DNA from: Branchinecta lynchi
Taxonomy: Eukaryota; Arthropoda; Branchiopoda; Anostraca; Branchinectidae
Direction: 5' to 3'
Length of the DNA: 64,000 nucleotides
NCBI GenBank assembly: GCA_023053575.1
Contig: JAKZAP010000017.1
Span: 10,671,501 to 10,735,500, forward strand
Below the pieces are notes generated by a model. The model ran no database searches. It was not told where the DNA came from and saw only the letters and a list, made by a program, of their open reading frames with translations. This document shows positions 33,168 through 43,440 of this stretch, in pieces. Positions within the stretch are counted from its first letter, which is position 1; each line of letters opens with the position of its first letter. Both the position numbers and the translations under genes were made by a program.

Positions 33168-33590
33168 GCCAGGAATTCCGGTCCACGACCGTCTGTCCAC
33201 AGCATTATCAAAGTGTGGATAATCCGGCCGGGAAAACCCAGGAATTCCGGTCCGCGACCGTCTTTCCATAGCATTATCAAAGTGTGGATAACCCGGCCGG
33301 GAAAACCCAGGAATTCCGGTCCGCGACCGTCGGTCCATAGCATTATCAAAGTGTGGATAATCCGGCCGGGAAAACCCAGGAATTCCGGTCCGCGACCGTC
33401 TGTCCATGGCATTATCAAAGTGTGGATAATCAAGACGGGAAAACCCAGGAATTCCGGTCCGCGACCGTCTGTCCATAGCATTATCAAAGTGTGGATAATC
33501 CGGCCGGGAAAACCCAGGAATTCCGGTCCGCGACCGTCTGTCGATAGCATTATCAGAGTGTGGAAAATCCGGACGGGAAAACCTGATCAT
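33168..33590. repeat. 69-bp minisatellite, six copies, open in several frames
   Basis: The unit AGGAATTCCGGTCCGCGACC through GGATAATCCGGCCGGGAAAA repeats six times at a 69-base spacing (33171, 33240 and so on). Because 69 is a multiple of three and the unit lacks stops in three frames, long frames of 133-158 codons appear on both strands, with exact 23-residue periodicity. No start context, flanking exon or codon-position bias supports translation. The outer copies are most diverged. Confidence 0.9.
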
Positions 33591-33599
33591 CTAGTCCAC

Positions 33600-34230
33600 C
33601 TACCTAGCAGGTAGGTAGTCCCACGTTGGTTTTCTAAACAACCTTTATTTTTATTTACGAAATCCAGCATGGTCTCACATTTTGAAAAAAAAAATTACAA
33701 CTACACTTTCAGAAATAATCGTTTTTTGTTTGGTCCATAGCATGTCTTTGTGCAGTAAAACACATGTGAATATAAATAATAGAATATCCATTTATACATA
33801 CGGCAGTCTACAACTATAAGAGCTTAAGGCCCCATCAATTCTTTCACCAGCTCTTTAATGACACATTTTAGGAATGCATTTCAAGTATTCAAGATTTAAA
33901 AATTAATTGAAATAACATAATTCTAGAAGCCATTTAGTGTTAAACGTCAAAATTTGGCGTCACTGTGTCTAAAGCCTGTTTAAAGAACGGAAACATCTTT
34001 AGTTATTTTGTTACGTTTAGACTTTTTATTCACGCCTCTTACTTTCTTTATTTTGTGTTACTCCGCTGCACCTAATAAGCGGGTATCAGATAAATTATCT
34101 TCTTATTACAAGCTGCACTGTGGTCGTAAGTATCCTTTCTGTTATCCAACTATCCGTATATTTTCGAATCCGGTGGCGAACTCCGCATTCACCGTATGAT
34201 CACCATGATCGGCGGCTTGACGAAGACTGG
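33600..34230. other. No feature seen
   Basis: This is AT-rich unique sequence. A short palindrome, CTACCTAGCAGGTAGGTAG, lies at 33599-33617. No supported exon. Confidence 0.5.
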
Positions 34231-34237
34231 CGCGCGC

Positions 34238-34575
34238 TAGTGTTGGGCGATATTCGATATCGATATATCGGACCAAATATCGATATCGAATATCGAAACG
34301 TTTCATTCATAATTATTGTAAATAATCCAACATAACCTACATTTATATATCCGAAATTGGAGCAATATGTCTTCGTAATTCAGTTCTTATTTATTCAGAG
34401 TTTGAGATGATGCAAGATGCTATTTAACGACAATTTCGTTAGTAAATTTGGGCGAAACGAGACGTATCCTACAGCGAAACATACCAAAGAAATATCGATA
34501 CCGATATATCGAAAATCGAAAGTGAAAATATCGATTTATCGATATATCGAAAAATCCAAATATCGCCCAACACTA
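34238..34575. mobile_element. hAT-type MITE with perfect 8-bp target duplication
   Basis: The ends are inverted repeats, TAGTGTTGGGCGATATT. The flanks are GCGCGCGC on both sides (34230-34237 and 34576-34583), a perfect 8-bp duplication as made by hAT transposases. The subterminal regions consist of iterated ATATCGATAT / CGATATATCG motifs, so the arms fold extensively. The length is 338 bp with no coding capacity. The TAGTGTTGGGC terminus resembles the CAGTGTTGGGC-type ends common in animal hAT MITEs. Confidence 0.85.
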
Positions 34576-34810
34576 GCGCGCGCAACCTCGGAGAGAATAT
34601 TGGAGCGCCCCTGATGCCGTAACACGGAAATAACCAACCGCAACCTATCTTGAACCTATTCACAGCGTGCATAATCCTTATTGCTTCCTAGTGCAATACT
34701 CTTGATGACTATTTCTCCTTGCCGATGCAAAATCTCCGGCCTCTCCGGGTAGCTAGCGGAAGAAAGGCAGAAGTGATGTCACAGCTGCTGCCAAAGATCG
34801 CGGTGATCGA

Positions 34811-35115
34811 GAGCGTGTTCCATCCTACTTACCGTAGTTACTACGCATGACGTCACAAATTCTGGCTTTTTGCCGTCAAGGCTGGAACGATTTTTCTATT
34901 TTCCAGCAGGATCTCACGCCAGGGGCGAATCCGACCAATCACGTTACAGAGATGCGTAGTTACTACGCTTACTACGCTCCCGAGCATGGTAAGCAAATAG
35001 TAACTATTAGTTACTATTCCGACAAGGTTGGAACGGTCAGCGTAGTAACTTTTCGTGAGGATGGAACGGAAATAGTAACTAATAGTTACTATTTGTGGAA
35101 GGGTGGAACACGCTC
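34811..35115 (+). mobile_element. GAGCGTG-ended MITE (family D), copy 1
   Basis: A 305-bp element starts GAGCGTGTTCCATCCTAC and ends with the inverse, GTGGAACACGCTC. It is flanked by CGA on both sides (34808-34810 and 35116-35118), a 3-bp target duplication (4 bp if the ambiguous G is counted). The interior is rich in AGTTACTA motifs, in both orientations. A nearly identical copy lies inverted at 49452-49755 and a partial one at 56128. Open frames on both strands are incidental. Confidence 0.85.
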
Positions 35116-35619
35116 CGAGTGACACAGGATTTGAGTCGTTGAGTTTGAGTCGTACGGACACGGTTACTCCTTCTTCCTGAGGATCGATGGCGTGTTTTGG
35201 ACTAGAGAATAGAGTATTCAAGATGACTTGATTTAAGGTAACGAAATAAGACAGCTGTGAGAATTTTCATCGTCCGCAAAAACATCTTGCTTAGCTGACG
35301 TGTGTTATTAGGGTGATTCCCTTTCCGGAGATAGTATAAAAACCGAAATCCAATTAGTCTGTAATTACTGTAAAGGGACTGCCGGGCGCTCATAATCCTG
35401 TCATCAAGAGTTCATGCATGAGAGAACAACTGCGCTAACAGGAGAGAATCCTGAGAATTATGTGTCCTTGACTGAACCAAGCCGCCTGTCGTGAGTCCAA
35501 GAACACTGCCAAGGATAATTTCTATCAAATATTCCCAAAACAAGGAAGAGAGTAAAGAGGAGAACTTCCAGAAATATCACTTCCAGGAATATCATACAAG
35601 ATAACATAAGGATGCGCGG
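35116..35619. other. No feature seen
   Basis: No exon or repeat that I can support. A 63-codon minus-strand frame at 35202-35393 has no supporting context. Confidence 0.45.
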
Positions 35620-38075
35620 TTTCAACAGATAACAGTCAAGAGACCACACTTGGATGTAATCTGTTGTCACGACAAGCGTTTGGCATGAAATGTTATGCAT
35701 AGCAAGCGTTGCCAGGAAGAGCCGAAAACCGCCAAAAAAGCATCTGCTGAATTTTCCGATATCACGGCAAACAGAAACAAGAGCTACGAGCTCATATGGC
35801 ACTTGTTACGAGTAGGCATTGCTCGGTTATGTCAATGATATATCTAGTGTTTGCTAGGTGTCTTCCCACCAAGTTTCATCTCGATCCCTCCACTCATAGC
35901 GTTTTCCAATATTTCCGGTTCTCCCCTCCAGCTCCCCCCAAAAGTCACCGGATCCGGTCCGAATTTTAAGTGGGTCGTCTGAGGCATGAGGTCTTTCCAA
36001 ATATCAAGTTTCATCGAGATCCGGTCACCCGTTCAAAAGTTATAAATACCTCAAGATTCCGGATTCCCCCTCCCTCCACTCCCCCGACAGTGCCCGAATC
36101 GGCTCGGTCATGTCAATGATGTATCCAGTGTTTGCTAGGTGTCTTCCCACCAAGTTTCATCTCTATCCCTCCACTCATAGCGTTTCCCAAGATTTCCGGT
36201 TGCCCCCTCCAGCTCCCCCTAAAGTCACCGGATCCGGTCCGGATTTTAAGTGGGTCGTCTGAGGCATGAGGCCTTTCCAAATATCAAGTTCCATGGAGAT
36301 CCGATCACCCGTTCAAAAGTTACAAATACCTCAAGATTCCGGATCCCTCCTCCCTCCACTCCCCCCACAGTGCCCGAATTGGCTCGTTTATGTCAATGAT
36401 GTATCTAGTGTTTGCTAGGTGGCTTCATACCAAGTTTCATCTCGATCCCTCCACTCATAGCGTTTCCCAAGATTTCCGGTTGCCCCCTCCAGCTCCCCCA
36501 AAAAGTCACCGGATCCGGTCCGGATTTTAAGTGGGTCGTCTGAGGCATGAGGTCGTTCCAAATATCAAGTTTCATCGAGATCCGGTCACCCGTTCAAAAG
36601 TTATAAATACCTCAAGATTCCGGACTCCCCTTCCCTCCACTCCCCCGACAGTTCCCGAATCGGCTCGGTCATGTCAATGATGTATCTAGTGTTTGCTAGG
36701 TGTCTTCCCACCAAGTTTCATCTCGACCCCTCCACTCATAGCGTTTCCCAAGATTTCCGGTTGCCTCCTCCAGCTCCCCCCAAAAGTCACCAGATCCGGT
36801 CCGGATTTTAAGTGGGTCGTCTGAGGCATGAGGTCTTTCCAAATACCAAGTTCCATCGAGATCCGATCACCCGTTGAAAAGTTATAAATACCTCAAGATT
36901 CCGGATTCCCCCTCCCTCCACTCCCCCCACAGTGCCCGAATCGGCTCGGTTATGTCAATGATGTATCTAGTGTTTGATAGGTGTCTTCACACCAAGTTTC
37001 ATCTCGATCCCTCCACTCATAGCGTTTCCCAAGATTTCCGGTTGCCCCCTGCAGCTCCCCCCAAAAGTCACCGGATCCGGTCCAGATTTTAAGTGGGTCG
37101 TCTGAGGTATGAGGTCTTTCCAAATATCAAGTTCCATCGAGATCCGATCACCCGTTCAAAAGTTATAAATACCTCAAGATTCCGGATTCCCCCTCCCTCC
37201 ACTCCCCCCACAGTACCCGAATCGGCTCGGTTATGTCAATGATGTGTCTAGTGTTTGCTAGGTGTCTTCCCACCAAGTTTCATCTCGATCCCTCCACTCA
37301 TAGCGTTTCCCAAGATTTCCGGTTGCCACCTCCAGCTCCCCCAAAAGTCACCGGATCCGGTCCGGATTTTAAGTAGGTCGTCTGAGGCATGAGGTCTTTC
37401 CAAATCTGAAGTTCCATCGAGATCCGATAACCCGTTCAAAAGTTATAAATACCTCAAGATTCCGGATTCCCCCTCCCTCCACTCCCCCCACAGTACCCGA
37501 ATCGGCTCGGTTATGTCAATGATGTGTCTAGTGTTTGCTAGGTGTCTTCCCACCAAGTTTCATCTCGATCCCTCCACTCATAGCGTTTCCCAAGATTTCC
37601 GGTTGCCCCCTCCTGCTCCCCCCAAAAGTCACCAGATCCGGTCCGGATTTTAAGTGGGTCGTCTGAGGCATGAAGTCGTTCCAAATATCAAGTTTCATCG
37701 AGATCCGATCACTCGTTCAAAAGTTAAAAATACCTCAAGATTCCGGATTCCCCCTCCCTCCACTCCCCCCACGGTGCTCGGATCGGGGAAGTGACTATTT
37801 CCAACTTAATCATTTGGGGTCCCTGATACGCCTGCCAAAAGTTTTATCGTCCTAGCTTATGTGGAAGTGCCCGAACTAGCAAAACCTGGACAGACCGACA
37901 GACGGACAGAAATTGCGATCGCTATATGGCACTTGGCCGAAGGGCAAGTGCCATAAAAATCACTAGATGCTTTTTGGCGGTTTTAAGCTCTTCGGATCCT
38001 GGCAATGCTTGGTATGCATAGCATTTCATGCATAACGTTTGTCGCGAAAACAGATTACGTCCCAAGTGAGTGGTT
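35620..38075. repeat. Two inverted family G arms enclosing a family B array
   Basis: The arm at 35620-35745 is on the minus strand: ACACTTGGATGTAATCTGTT, GCGTTGCCAGGAAGAGCC, AAAAAAGCATCTGC. The arm at 37973-38075 is on the plus strand: GATGCTTTTTGGCGGTTTT, TCCTGGCAATGCTTGG, AACAGATTACGTCCCAAG. Their GATGCTTTTT sides face the enclosed family B array, so the whole could behave as one fold-back unit. Confidence 0.6.
35790..37957 (+). mobile_element. Family B array: seven 280-bp monomers with terminal hairpin
   Basis: The left end is CATATGGCACTTGTTACGAG. Seven monomers follow at a spacing of 280-281 bases (GTGTTTGCTAGGTG near 35847, 36128, 36408, 36689, 36969, 37250 and 37530). Each carries CACCAAGTTTCATCTCGATC, GTCACCGGATCCGGTCCGG, AAATATCAAGTTTCATCGAG and CACCCGTTCAAAAGTTATAA. 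The last unit leads to GACCGACAGACGGACAG, TTGCGATCGCTATATGGC and the hairpin GGCACTTGGCCGAAGGGCAA / GTGCC, then ATAAAA. Monomers are well conserved. It is noncoding. Confidence 0.85.
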
Positions 38076-38153
38076 GTATTTTATGAAACTTCTGAAAGTG
38101 TGGTCCGTGAACCTACCTAAGGACGCGTGGAGGTCAGAACCAGAGGTAGGTCT

Positions 38154-38559
38154 TTAAAGGACACCTCACCACGGAATGTTTTGGCTACAATATTGCAAGA
38201 TAATTAATTAACTTGCAGTATTTTAAAATATTTGAATACTTTAAAACTAAGCTGTGCTTTCCACACATACCCCACGGTTTTGGCTGTTTTAAGCATTTTC
38301 CGAAACCTGTTGACTTACAGCGAAAACAGGGAAAGAATTTACATAACCGGTTTTTCTGATGGAAAAACTTCTCGCAGACAACCTTCGACAGCGTGATACA
38401 CATCGAAGGTAGCAAAAAACGTCAAGTGAGAAAATCACCGTGGTTTTGTTCGAAGGATTAGAATGTACCGTAGGAAATTGGTGTCATCGGGTTTAGAAAT
38501 ATATGGAGTGATTACGGAAGTAGGTTGAGTTAGTATCATAGGTAAGACAGGTCCTTTAA
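38154..38559. mobile_element. Family H MITE, copy 2
   Basis: It begins TTTAAAGGACACCTCACC near 38153 and ends GGTAAGACAGGTCCTTTAA, so the ends share an inverted AAAGGAC. The interior (ATTTTAAAATATTTG, CCCACGGTTTTGGCTGTTTT, GAATTTACATAACCGG) matches 53569-53942 closely and 3010-3240 distantly. The 76-codon minus-strand frame inside is incidental. Confidence 0.7.
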
Positions 38560-39293
38560 CAAACGACACAAGAATTTGACTTTTTCAGCGTCTCTCCAGG
38601 TCCCTTTAGTTTGGTTGGCCACCACGACATCATTTGCACAACCGGTCTTTTATAACAAAAATAACAATCGGTAGCTTGGTACGTCTCGACGACAGACAAC
38701 CGCGGCAAGTAAATAGCTGTAGCCTAGTGGTACTAGGAGGACAGAATAAAGATATGAAGTGCAATATCTAGGGAATACTCTATATGATTAAGTCCGAAAC
38801 AAGCCGTTGAACCTCAGGAAGAACAAAAAACGTCACCCAAACGAACACTCAAAACTAATTCCGATCCTGTCTAAATCAATCAACAACGTTTAGTGTCGTG
38901 ACGTTTCTATCTCTTGTGGCAATCCTTCACGGCACGAAGAGTTGGTCATCAAGAGTATAAGAATGGATGGAAATAACATGGAAGTAGAGTGCAATAGAAT
39001 CTAAAACCCTGAGGCATTCAGAGGCAACGCAGTGAATAACCATCGCAAAAGAGACCGCCAAAGGCCGACGTCGTTGGGAAATGCCAATGTTGACGAGCAG
39101 GTCAGATCATTTTTTCAACTCTGATGAAAGCGATGAAAATTCGGTCGGGAAATCCTAACCCTGTGTTCGCACTTGTGGTTCCCGATACCAGCAAAAGCTT
39201 ATATTACGTAGTAAGATATCCGTCTCTCTTCTTAGCAATTTATCTTGCTCCGATTACGAAATTCCCCACCTGGATTAGCTTTACCACTGTCAA
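38560..39293. other. No feature seen
   Basis: Unique sequence, with no supported exon or repeat boundary. Confidence 0.45.
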
Positions 39294-39438
39294 CAGGTCC
39301 GAATCCAAGAATTTATTTCGGAGGGGTGCGGGGTGACCGCGGTTGGACCAAAAAGTACAAAAAAGACATGGGTCACAGGTTAAAGACTATAAAACGATTA
39401 TTTTTGTACATTTCGTATTCCCCCTAAATACGGCCCTG
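39294..39438. mobile_element. Short hAT-like MITE with CAGG(G/T)CCG(T/A)AT ends
   Basis: The ends are CAGGTCCGAATCC and, inverted, CAGGGCCGTATTTAG. The interior is AAGAATTTATTTCGGAGGGG and TTGGACCAAAAAGTACAAAA, matching 40360-40581 and 46715-46905. The flanks (ACTGTCAA and ACTGCAAC) are a decayed 8-bp duplication at best. This is the most diverged of the three copies. Confidence 0.65.
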
Positions 39439-40359
39439 ACTGCAACCGACACTTCTTCGTCTTGATGTCTCTGCAACATTCAGCAGACTAGCTCTGAGGC
39501 GTTCTGCATAACAGGTGTTATATAAGTTCTTAAGTAGAAGCATCCGCTCACCGTTTGCGGAACTCGATCGCGGATTTTTGCTCGTCGCAGGGTCGAGAGA
39601 CGCGGGTTCTAATCGTAATGCGTTCCTGATACACGTAAAAGTTAAGTAAGTATTCTGACACGGAAAGGGTCTTCCCTCCATTATCATGTTGGCACAAGCT
39701 CACATCGTTAATAAATAACGAAACCCTTTCTCGGAAACTAGGAAAGGCCAGATAAAGGAAATCTGTGGTAAGCTAAGATGACCTGCCTTGGCAAGGTGAC
39801 TCGGGATAATTTCCGGAGCTCTTTTCTTCCCACAAATGACACAAAGATAACGACTCTTCGAGGTGGATCTGTCGATAAGAAATGATCATCTCTCCACGAT
39901 TTATTGGTGATATCAGCAGCGCCTACACAGATTCGACGACGAATTATAAAACAAATAAATGTAAGTTTAAGTTCAGTGCTCAAACAATGCTTTCACTTTA
40001 ATTTAAAAAAAAGTTCATTTAGAGACAGGTTTTGATACCAGAGACCGAACTAAATCAAAAGCTCTATGCGGAACTTTGGGACCAAAAACATGTAGTCTAG
40101 AGGCATGCTATTATACCTTTCTTGAACTCGTTGACCGTCTCAGAATCCACTACATCACCTGGTACGGACCGGACGACGTAAAGCTTCCTTTCCAGAAATA
40201 AAGCACTGCACTATATACTCCTACTTTAGACACAATAGGTTATTTATTCTGATCATTGGATGCCTAGTCCAATTTTCCTTTCGGAATCGATCTCGTGATT
40301 TCGCTTTAAATGTAAATCTTTCGCACTTATCTATGGTAGGCTCTTTTGAGGAATGAGCC
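39439..40359. other. No feature seen
   Basis: Minus-strand frames of 81-87 codons (39424-39687 and 39738-39983) have no recognisable motif or splice context. Nothing else is supported. Confidence 0.4.
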
Positions 40360-40504
40360 CAGGCCCGTATCCAGGAATTTATTTCGGGGGGAGGGCGGAG
40401 TTTGCCTTTCGGGTTTTTTTTTGCCTGCGGGTCGGACAAAAAGGTACAAAAAAGACACAGATTAGAGGGAAAAGCCTATAAAAAGGATTATTTTAGTATG
40501 TTTC

Positions 40505-40536
<32 letters not shown>

Positions 40537-40581
40537 GGGGGGTCAACACCCTACCCCCCCCCCCCCCTGGGTACGGACTTG
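40360..40581. mobile_element. hAT-like MITE with perfect 8-bp duplication AATGAGCC
   Basis: It starts CAGGCCCGTATCCAGG and ends CCTGGGTACGGACTTG (inverted relation with mismatches). The sequence AATGAGCC flanks it exactly on both sides (40352-40359 and 40582-40589). The interior has long G and C runs (the G run at about 40505-40533 and a C run near 40554) that pair as arms. Same family as 39294 and 46715. Confidence 0.85.
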
Positions 40582-40589
40582 AATGAGCC

Positions 40590-41600
40590 CCGCTTGTATC
40601 TCCTGGGAGCCGTGGCGGAGCACAGTACTTCTCTTCTATTTTTTTCAACCAGCAAACGACGTGGTTCTCCCTTGAGTGACACAATCCTAGGAGACCAACT
40701 TTACAGCACTGCTAAACTGACGACGCAGAGAGCCCTTTGAAAACTGGGGTCTAGCCGACATTTCCGAAGAAAGGCTCGATGCCAGCCAGTGAGGCGATGG
40801 CAGAAGAAAAACCGTCTGGAAGTCTAAGAGCAATGGAGACTCCGATCCCGGAAAGGCAGTGAAGATAGTCATGATAGCAAGAGCCAGATATTGACTATCG
40901 GCTTCCGGGTATTTCAGAGAGGTCACCTGGGCGCTAGAACTTCAACGTATGAAAGTGATCACTTAAACTTTCAAAAATCTCCCACTGGAAAATGTTTTCA
41001 AACAAATAATAAAACTGGTTAAGACGGACTAAAAAAAAATGGTAGTGCTATTTATATCCAAGTTCCAATGAGCTTGATGAATCATGAGTGCATGGGCGAA
41101 ATCTGGCAGGAGGGAGCATGCCCCCCCCCCCCCCTCAGCAAAACCTTTCTTTTTGGTGATATTTCTTGGCCGCTAAATAGGCTTCAAAAAGTAAAGTGCA
41201 AAAATGACTTTAACTTTAAGGTAACTTCGAAAACTACTTCACATTTCCCCCAAAAGAATAATTAAACTTTGTCTGTCTAATAAACCCGAGAAATGGGGAC
41301 CAAGACTGATCATTGCCCCCCCCCCCCCCCCCTCTAACATTTACTGAAATGGCGTCACTGCATCTGTGAATAAGTAGTAATGGAATATTCATGAGCTTTC
41401 TTGCTTGGAATGTTTTGCTATGTAGCACACGAATGTTTGATGCATGAAATCTTGACGGTGGGCTGGGACAAAGAAAAGGGTTTCTACGAAGCAAGAGCTG
41501 AGCACCGGATTTGGGTTAACGAGCCCAGGTTCGGATGAGGACTTGAAGCCTTAACTGCAAGAACAGTCGCATTGTACCGTACAGAACACAAGCGTACTTC
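40590..41600. other. No gene; a possible decayed G/C-run element at 41088-41360
   Basis: TGCATGGGCGAAATCTGG ... CCCCCCCCCC and, at the right, CCCCCCTCTAACATT ... TGGCGTCACTGCAT suggest another hAT-like element whose ends carry GGGCG and its complement. No clean target duplication was found, so it is only suggested. Other frames are incidental. Confidence 0.3.
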
Positions 41601-41607
41601 TTACTCT

Positions 41608-42165
41608 CAATCAATCAATTAATAATTTTATTAACCCATATTAATGTTATTTTTTGTTAATCAACAAATTATTTATTTTTGTTAATAATTATTTTTTGAT
41701 CTTGTGCATTTACAACATTGTTGAAAGCTCGGTGTATTTTCTCCTTTTCTTTATGTGTACTGCGCTATTTCCCTCTTCGTAAGTACGTAAATAAAATGTC
41801 ATCATCATACAGAAATGTGCACATACGGAGTACGTTAAAAACAATTAACTGGCCCTTCCCATCTCCGATCAGAAGAGGAAGAGAGCCCTAAGAATTTTCT
41901 ACTGCCACGGCAAAGTGCCCTATACCCTCCTCATCAAGAAATTCCGCCTCCCAAACTCAGCAGCAAGAAGTGTAACGTTTTGTACTAAGTTTGAGAACAA
42001 TCTGCTTTCTCACCCAAGTTTTCATCACCTATGTGTGGTCTCGGTACATGGTCTCATTCTCCATATTCTCTCTTCTTTTTTTATAAGTTAGCACAGCCTC
42101 GCAAGCCCCGCTTTTCTTATGCTATTGAAAAAAAGAATATTTATTTCAATAAAACTGCTGTACTA
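41608..42165. mobile_element. Decayed non-LTR retrotransposon pieces, including an RT C-terminus
   Basis: 41608-41645 (CAATCAATCAATTAATAATT then TTATTAACCCATA) is the reversed 3' tail seen at 10267. From about 41866 the plus strand reads RKRALRIFYCHGKVPYTLLI, KKFRLPNSAARSVTFCTKFE, NNLLSHPSFHH, which resembles the region after the thumb domain of CR1/L2-like reverse transcriptases (the RALRI ... Y ... L ... RR/AR pattern). AATAAA follows near 42149. The copies are truncated and non-functional. Confidence 0.55.
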
Positions 42166-42167
42166 CT

Positions 42168-42300
42168 ACTGAACGAATGAATGAGTGAACTTTATTACCC
42201 ATAAAGTGTAAAACACAAAGTAGCCTACGGAGTATTATGAAAAAAAGAAGATAAATGACAAAAACACTACTACTACTACTAAATCCATCTCAATATTGCC
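42168..42300 (-). mobile_element. Retrotransposon 3' tail with TTCA-type repeat
   Basis: CTGAACGAATGAATGAGTGAA then CTTTATTACCCATAAAGTG and CCTACGGAGTATTATG resembles, on the minus strand, the 3' UTR and tail at 10261-10340 (ACCCGTATAAAAATGG, CATACGGAGTGTATG). It is probably the 3' end of a related retroelement. Confidence 0.5.
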
Positions 42301-42900
42301 CACTAAAACCTCGATTACCTCGACCTAAAGCACACAAGTTCAGAACCCAGAAACTGAAAGAGCCTTGTGCCAGCGTTTTTTGCAGTCTTGAATACATGAC
42401 AAACGTATCCCCCATAATGTTATAACTATTCAATGCTTTATCCTGACTATTGCATTATTATGTGCAAATATAATCACCTTAGTACGTTGTTCCTGACAAA
42501 AAACGGCAAGTATGGCAGGCCAATGCTGTGAAAGTTCGTTTTACAAGTATCAAAGTATCATCAGCAACTTCCTCTTTCCCAGTATCAATGGTATTAAACT
42601 AGTTCAGCGATACACGCGGATCTCTGCCTTCCCTCGCCCATTATCAACATCAATCACACAGGGGTAGTACAGCAGATCCCTAAGTTAATGGACAAAAAAG
42701 AGGGGCCTCACCTTCTTAATATGAAGAGGAATAAAGGATTTCTGTCTTCGCCAGATTCCACAAACGTGTTATTTTTCCTCAGGTCAGATTAAGATCGAAA
42801 TGCAGTTCCATAAATATCCTAACATGTTCATTGTCTATATCTACAGCATTTATCGGAGGATTTTCTTCTTTCCGAAATTCCGAAACAAACAACTTTTCTT
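42301..42900. other. No feature seen
   Basis: Unique sequence, with no supported exon or repeat. Confidence 0.4.
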
Positions 42901-42904
42901 TAAA

Positions 42905-43440
42905 TATTCCTTCAGCCGAAGCTGACTGCGAATCATATTTGATGGTGCAAAACGGATACGTCAGCTGAATTTTATTGGAGCTATATTTCGGCCCTTCTTG
43001 GCAAGGGTCCTCTTCAGGCTCAAAACAGCTCAAGTTGGAAAAACGAACTTGTGGGAAACATAAGTTGTTTGGTGTTTCCCACAAGTTCCGTTTCCGTTTT
43101 GCACCATCAAATACAAAAAACTTTTCTTTCTGCCAGATTTCCGCTCTTGACCGGATTTCGAGCGAATTACTTGTCCCGTAAGTAAGTAGCTCAAAAGTGG
43201 ATTCTGTAGGTTTCTTTACCCCTGGCCCTATACCATAATCGACTTCAGAAATAACTTTTACCTATACCGAATTGCCCCCTCCCCCCCCCCCATGGGTTAC
43301 AGGGCCCATCTACGAAGTTGGCCTTACCTCTATCCAATGGGTCATCATACCACGTTCAACAAAACATCTCAAACCCTCCGAAAGTCGAGCCCCAAATCGA
43401 CGGACAAGCTTTACGAAGTCATAGGTATCCCGTCGCTAAA
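42905..43440. mobile_element. Fold-back family E copy followed by a family A fragment
   Basis: The left arm has TCAGCCGAAGCTGACTGCG, TTTGATGGTGCAAAACGGAT, TATATTTCGGCCCTTCTTGG and CCTCTTCAGGCTCAAAACAG. After a CACAAGTTCGTTT-type palindromic centre only the outer part of the right arm is left (TTTTGCACCATCAAATA). From 43130 to 43440 one family A monomer and a decayed 3' module follow (TTCGAGCGAATTACTTGTCC; CGACGGACAAGC near 43399; ACGAAGTCATAGGTATCCCG). Frames across this stretch are incidental. Confidence 0.6.

Noticed and set aside
33114..33614. Long frames (133-158 codons) on both strands suggesting a repeat protein
   Set aside because: They are produced by a 69-base minisatellite with no stops in several frames; no start, splice or poly(A) context.
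34847..35221. 91- and 122-codon frames repeated at 49418-49696
   Set aside because: Both lie within copies of the 305-bp family D MITE and keep no codon bias; shared because the MITE is shared.
35790..37957. Regular 280-base spacing considered as a CRISPR array or a satellite centromere
   Set aside because: Repeats are contiguous monomers without spacers, in a eukaryotic context, and end in a transposon-like hairpin; seven units are too few for a centromere.
40493..40740. Gly/Pro-rich frames around 40.5 kb
   Set aside because: They are translations of the G- and C-runs of a hAT-like MITE.
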